Assembly: GCA_009779455.1 (NCBI GenBank)
Contig: WREG01000127.1
Span: forward strand, 1 to 6,101
Reading direction: 5' to 3'
From: Oscillospiraceae bacterium
GTDB taxonomy: Bacteria; Bacillota; Clostridia; Oscillospirales; Acutalibacteraceae
Length of the DNA: 6,101 bases
Shown here: in pieces, positions 5,729 to 6,101 of the stretch
Layout of the letters: the number at the start of each line of letters is the position of its first letter
Numbering within the stretch: the stretch's first letter is position 1
Position numbers and translations under genes: made by a program
Notes under the pieces: generated by a model
Databases searched by the model: none
The model's input: the letters and a program-made list of their open reading frames with translations, nothing else
Told to the model about the DNA's origin: nothing

Positions 5729-6101
5729 TTATTTCTTGATTATATTAAAAACATCCTTGAATGTTATAACCGCCATAAACGCCAGCAGCAGCACCAGCCC
5801 CGCCGCGTGCACGTATTTTTCATATTTGGGAAGCAGTGGTTTACGCATTGCCCCCTCAATCAAAAGGAAGAATATCCTGCCGCCGTCGAGGGCGGGGACG
5901 GGCAGGAGGTTGAAAATGCCCACATTTATCGTGATAAACGCCATTATCTGCAGCGCAAGGCCGAAGCCGTTCCCTTTCGCGGCCTCGGTTGCGGCTTCCG
6001 CTATTATATTTATCGTGCCGATTGGCCCTGATATCTCATTTATGCCGAATTTTCCCGTGATAAGGTCTACGATGCTCAGCTGCACAAGCCTTGCGGTCGA
6101 A
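5729..6101 (-). CDS. rseP: RseP/SpoIVFB-like site-2 zinc metalloprotease, 3' part (truncated by window edge)
   Basis: The C-terminal part (about 123 residues) of a membrane-embedded site-2 protease. The frame continues to the window edge; the GTG at 6085 is an internal valine, and Ser-Thr-Ala-Arg-Leu precede it. Visible features are the post-PDZ stretch LITGKFGINEISGPIG, a membrane segment, then FNLLPVPALDGGR (about 5876-5914), whose Asp in the LDG motif is the third zinc ligand, and a last membrane segment ending FKDVFNIIKK. The HExxH motif and PDZ domain lie outside the window. RseP-type enzymes cut transmembrane segments of anti-sigma factors and signal-peptide remnants. The C-terminus looks complete, so the genes downstream did not disrupt it. 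Downstream ispG and the usual clostridial order dxr-rseP-ispG support rseP rather than spoIVFB. Confidence 0.93.
   Translation of the reverse strand, partial: STARLVQLSIVDLITGKFGINEISGPIGTINIIAEAATEAAKGNGFGLALQIMAFITINVGIFNLLPVPALDGGRIFFLLIEGAMRKPLLPKYEKYVHAAGLVLLLAFMAVITFKDVFNIIKK
5739..5767 (-). promoter_or_regulatory. Candidate sigma-A promoter for the MNT-HEPN pair
   Basis: On the minus strand a perfect TATAAT (5739-5744) lies 17 bp after ATAACA (5762-5767, 4 of 6 matches to TTGACA), within the last codons of rseP. Transcription would start near 5732, about 17 nt before the MNT start, leaving the AAGGGG site in the leader. The bases also encode Phe-Asn-Ile-Ile of RseP, so chance is a real alternative. 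Confidence 0.4.

Overview
The window looks like chromosomal DNA of an endospore-forming member of the Bacillota, most likely class Clostridia. The main reasons are the end of a spoIIIA sporulation operon and an rseP-ispG isoprenoid/protease cluster of the kind common in that class. Base composition is uneven: roughly 55-67% G+C by hand count in samples of the M3 peptidase and ispG, but about 37% in a two-gene toxin-antitoxin-like module. Genus or species cannot be read from this sequence.

Left arm, plus strand (1-2145): the last four genes of spoIIIA in canonical order, spoIIIAE (3' part only), spoIIIAF, spoIIIAG and spoIIIAH. Their products are parts of the SpoIIIA-SpoIIQ channel that joins mother cell and forespore. 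Each of the three spacers holds a different short repeat: a perfect 12-bp inverted repeat that includes the spoIIIAE stop, a 14-bp tandem pair that supplies the spoIIIAF stop, and a second 14-bp-period pair before spoIIIAH. A strong hairpin at 2145-2186 closes the operon and sits between the two convergent operons.

Right arm, minus strand (6101 down to 2242): five tightly packed genes, transcribed as rseP (3' part only), an MNT-type nucleotidyltransferase, a HEPN-domain protein of the UPF0332 type, ispG, and an M3-family oligoendopeptidase. Junctions are a 13-nt gap, an 11-nt overlap, a 1-nt gap and a 13-nt gap. rseP and ispG often lie together (with dxr and cdsA upstream, outside this window). 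The MNT-HEPN pair therefore looks inserted between two housekeeping genes without truncating either.

The most interesting point is this toxin-antitoxin-like pair lodged in a core operon. The HEPN stop lies 1 nt from the start of ispG, which is essential wherever the MEP pathway is the only isoprenoid route. The pair has lower G+C than its neighbours, AAGGGG ribosome-binding sites, and a possible promoter of its own in the end of rseP. The families are known. The placement and coupling are what deserve checking. No RNA genes, CRISPR arrays, transposases or replication origin were seen.
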